A stretch of 23,344 nucleotides of DNA from Tetrahymena elliotti 4EA (taxonomy: Eukaryota > Ciliophora > Oligohymenophorea > Hymenostomatida > Tetrahymenidae): positions 1,644,463-1,667,806 of the forward strand of contig JH720296.1 in the NCBI GenBank assembly GCA_000231825.2, given 5' to 3'. The position numbers and the translations under genes are program-made. The notes under the pieces are model-generated. The model searched no databases. It was not told the origin of the DNA and saw only the letters and a list, made by a program, of their open reading frames with translations. Below, piece by piece: positions 22,866 through 23,344 of the stretch (positions within the stretch are counted from its first letter, which is position 1; every line of letters starts with the position of its first letter).

Positions 22866-22911
22866 TAAAATAAACAAAAATAACAAAGAGTCAAAAAAAG
22901 TAAATAATTAA

Positions 22912-23344
22912 ATGTATTTATTCCTTCACCTAGTTTTCATAGTCTTTTTGATTTCTTCATACTTTAATAGTTTAACTGGATAACTGATAAATAATAGCTG
23001 CTAAATTGGTTGCACTAATTGTTAAACATCAACTACTACACAATAATATGGATAATGTACTAAATGTGATGATGGATTTTTATTAAATAATAGCTAATGC
23101 AAATTTATTGACTGCCCTTCTAATACTTATTTGCAAAGGTATAGTATTAAGAAAAATGAAATATATGAAAATTAAGACTTTTGTTAATCTATTTGCGATT
23201 TGTCTTACAATGAATATTCAGCATATAATACTTGTTAATAGTAATAAAGGTGTTCTATTTCCTACCTTAGCAATTAGAATGTTACGAGTATAGTAAATGT
23301 TGAAACAATTTATTAGGTAGATGAAAGTTTGTCTATGATTATTT
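22912..23344 (+). CDS. Gene D: 5' end of giant membrane protein, B subtype (partial)
   Basis: ATG at 22912, in an A-rich context (AATTAAATG), opens 144 codons to the window edge with no TGA. It begins with a hydrophobic signal peptide (MYLFLHLVFIVFLISSYFNS) and then a Cys-rich module: SCQIGCTNCQ, QYGQCTKCDDGFLLNNSQC, DCPSNTYLQRYS, FCQSICDLSYNE, TCQQQQRCSISYLSNQ. Nearly every Cys aligns with gene B, and most with gene C. The module resembles furin-like/EGF-like repeats of surface proteins and would sit outside the cell or in the secretory pathway. Unlike B, no lesion is visible, so D may be the intact B-type member; the rest lies beyond the window. Confidence 0.8.

Larger units (their letters stand above)
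20918..22911. other. Intergenic spacer C-D
   Basis: This A+T-rich DNA follows the gene C stop. The part 20918-21981 matches the A-B spacer, and 22741-22911 matches the region before gene B. The unmatched middle holds a direct repeat (22192-22277) and a short minus-strand open frame near 22318-22511 that I do not accept as a gene. A membrane-type open frame lies at about 21237-21505. No RNA gene was seen. Confidence 0.7.
19983..23344 (+). repeat. Segmental duplication, copy 2 (gene C end, spacer, gene D start)
   Basis: This is the partner of 1-2977. It contains the same order: end of a C-type gene, spacer, start of a B-type gene. It is about 385 bases longer, mainly because of unmatched spacer sequence between about 21983 and 22670. 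Confidence 0.85.

Noticed and set aside
23108..23293. 61-codon standard-code frame at the right edge
   Set aside because: It is out of frame with gene D, which is homologous to gene B in another frame.
1..23344. Bacterial or organellar origin, CRISPR arrays, tRNA or rRNA genes
   Set aside because: Hundreds of in-frame TAA/TAG codons in homologous long frames, spliceosomal-type introns and multi-domain surface proteins indicate a ciliate nuclear genome. No spaced repeats or tRNA signals were seen.

Overview
The window looks like a ciliate nuclear genome, most likely Tetrahymena or a close oligohymenophorean relative. Base composition is extremely A+T rich. The long reading frames only stay open if TAA and TAG are read as glutamine and TGA is the only stop. 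Introns are short (about 49-117 nt), A+T rich and GT...AG. A standard-code reading breaks the genes into meaningless pieces. I cannot tell macronuclear from micronuclear DNA; I saw no C4A2/G4T2 telomere repeat and no intact chromosome breakage sequence.

All recognisable genes lie on the + strand and are paralogues of one family of giant surface-type membrane proteins. They occur as: gene A (1-938, 3' end only), gene B (2546-10501, a damaged copy), gene C (11651-20917, complete, five exons, 2,999 residues predicted) and gene D (22912-23344, 5' end only). The layout in C is a signal peptide, a Cys-rich N-terminal module, a long beta-propeller-like region with a WD40-type repeat, a right-handed beta-helix region with G-G-A/G-I rungs, a second Cys-rich (GCC2/GCC3, ephrin-receptor-like) module, about eight membrane segments carrying a conserved Y-x-P-x-x-Y-F-W-E-F-I-R motif, and a Ser/Gln-rich cytosolic tail.

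The arrangement is a tandem segmental duplication. The first 2,977 bases (end of A, spacer, start of B) match 19983-23344 (end of C, spacer, start of D). A and C are one subtype, B and D another, so the ancestral unit was a B-type gene followed by a C-type gene with a period near 20 kb. Gene A aligns to C without a net length change over the first 576 bases.

Gene B has a deletion of roughly 0.5 kb, three small frame breaks and a missing 3' end, so it is probably a pseudogene. Where its tail should be lies unrelated sequence with an interrupted minus-strand reading frame. The spacers hold no other convincing gene, but contain gene-like remnants, a 29-bp direct repeat, a hairpin, and blocks conserved upstream of B and D that may be promoters. 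Comparing the paralogues by eye revealed the introns: apparent frameshifts or TGA stops in C vanish when introns at matching positions are removed.
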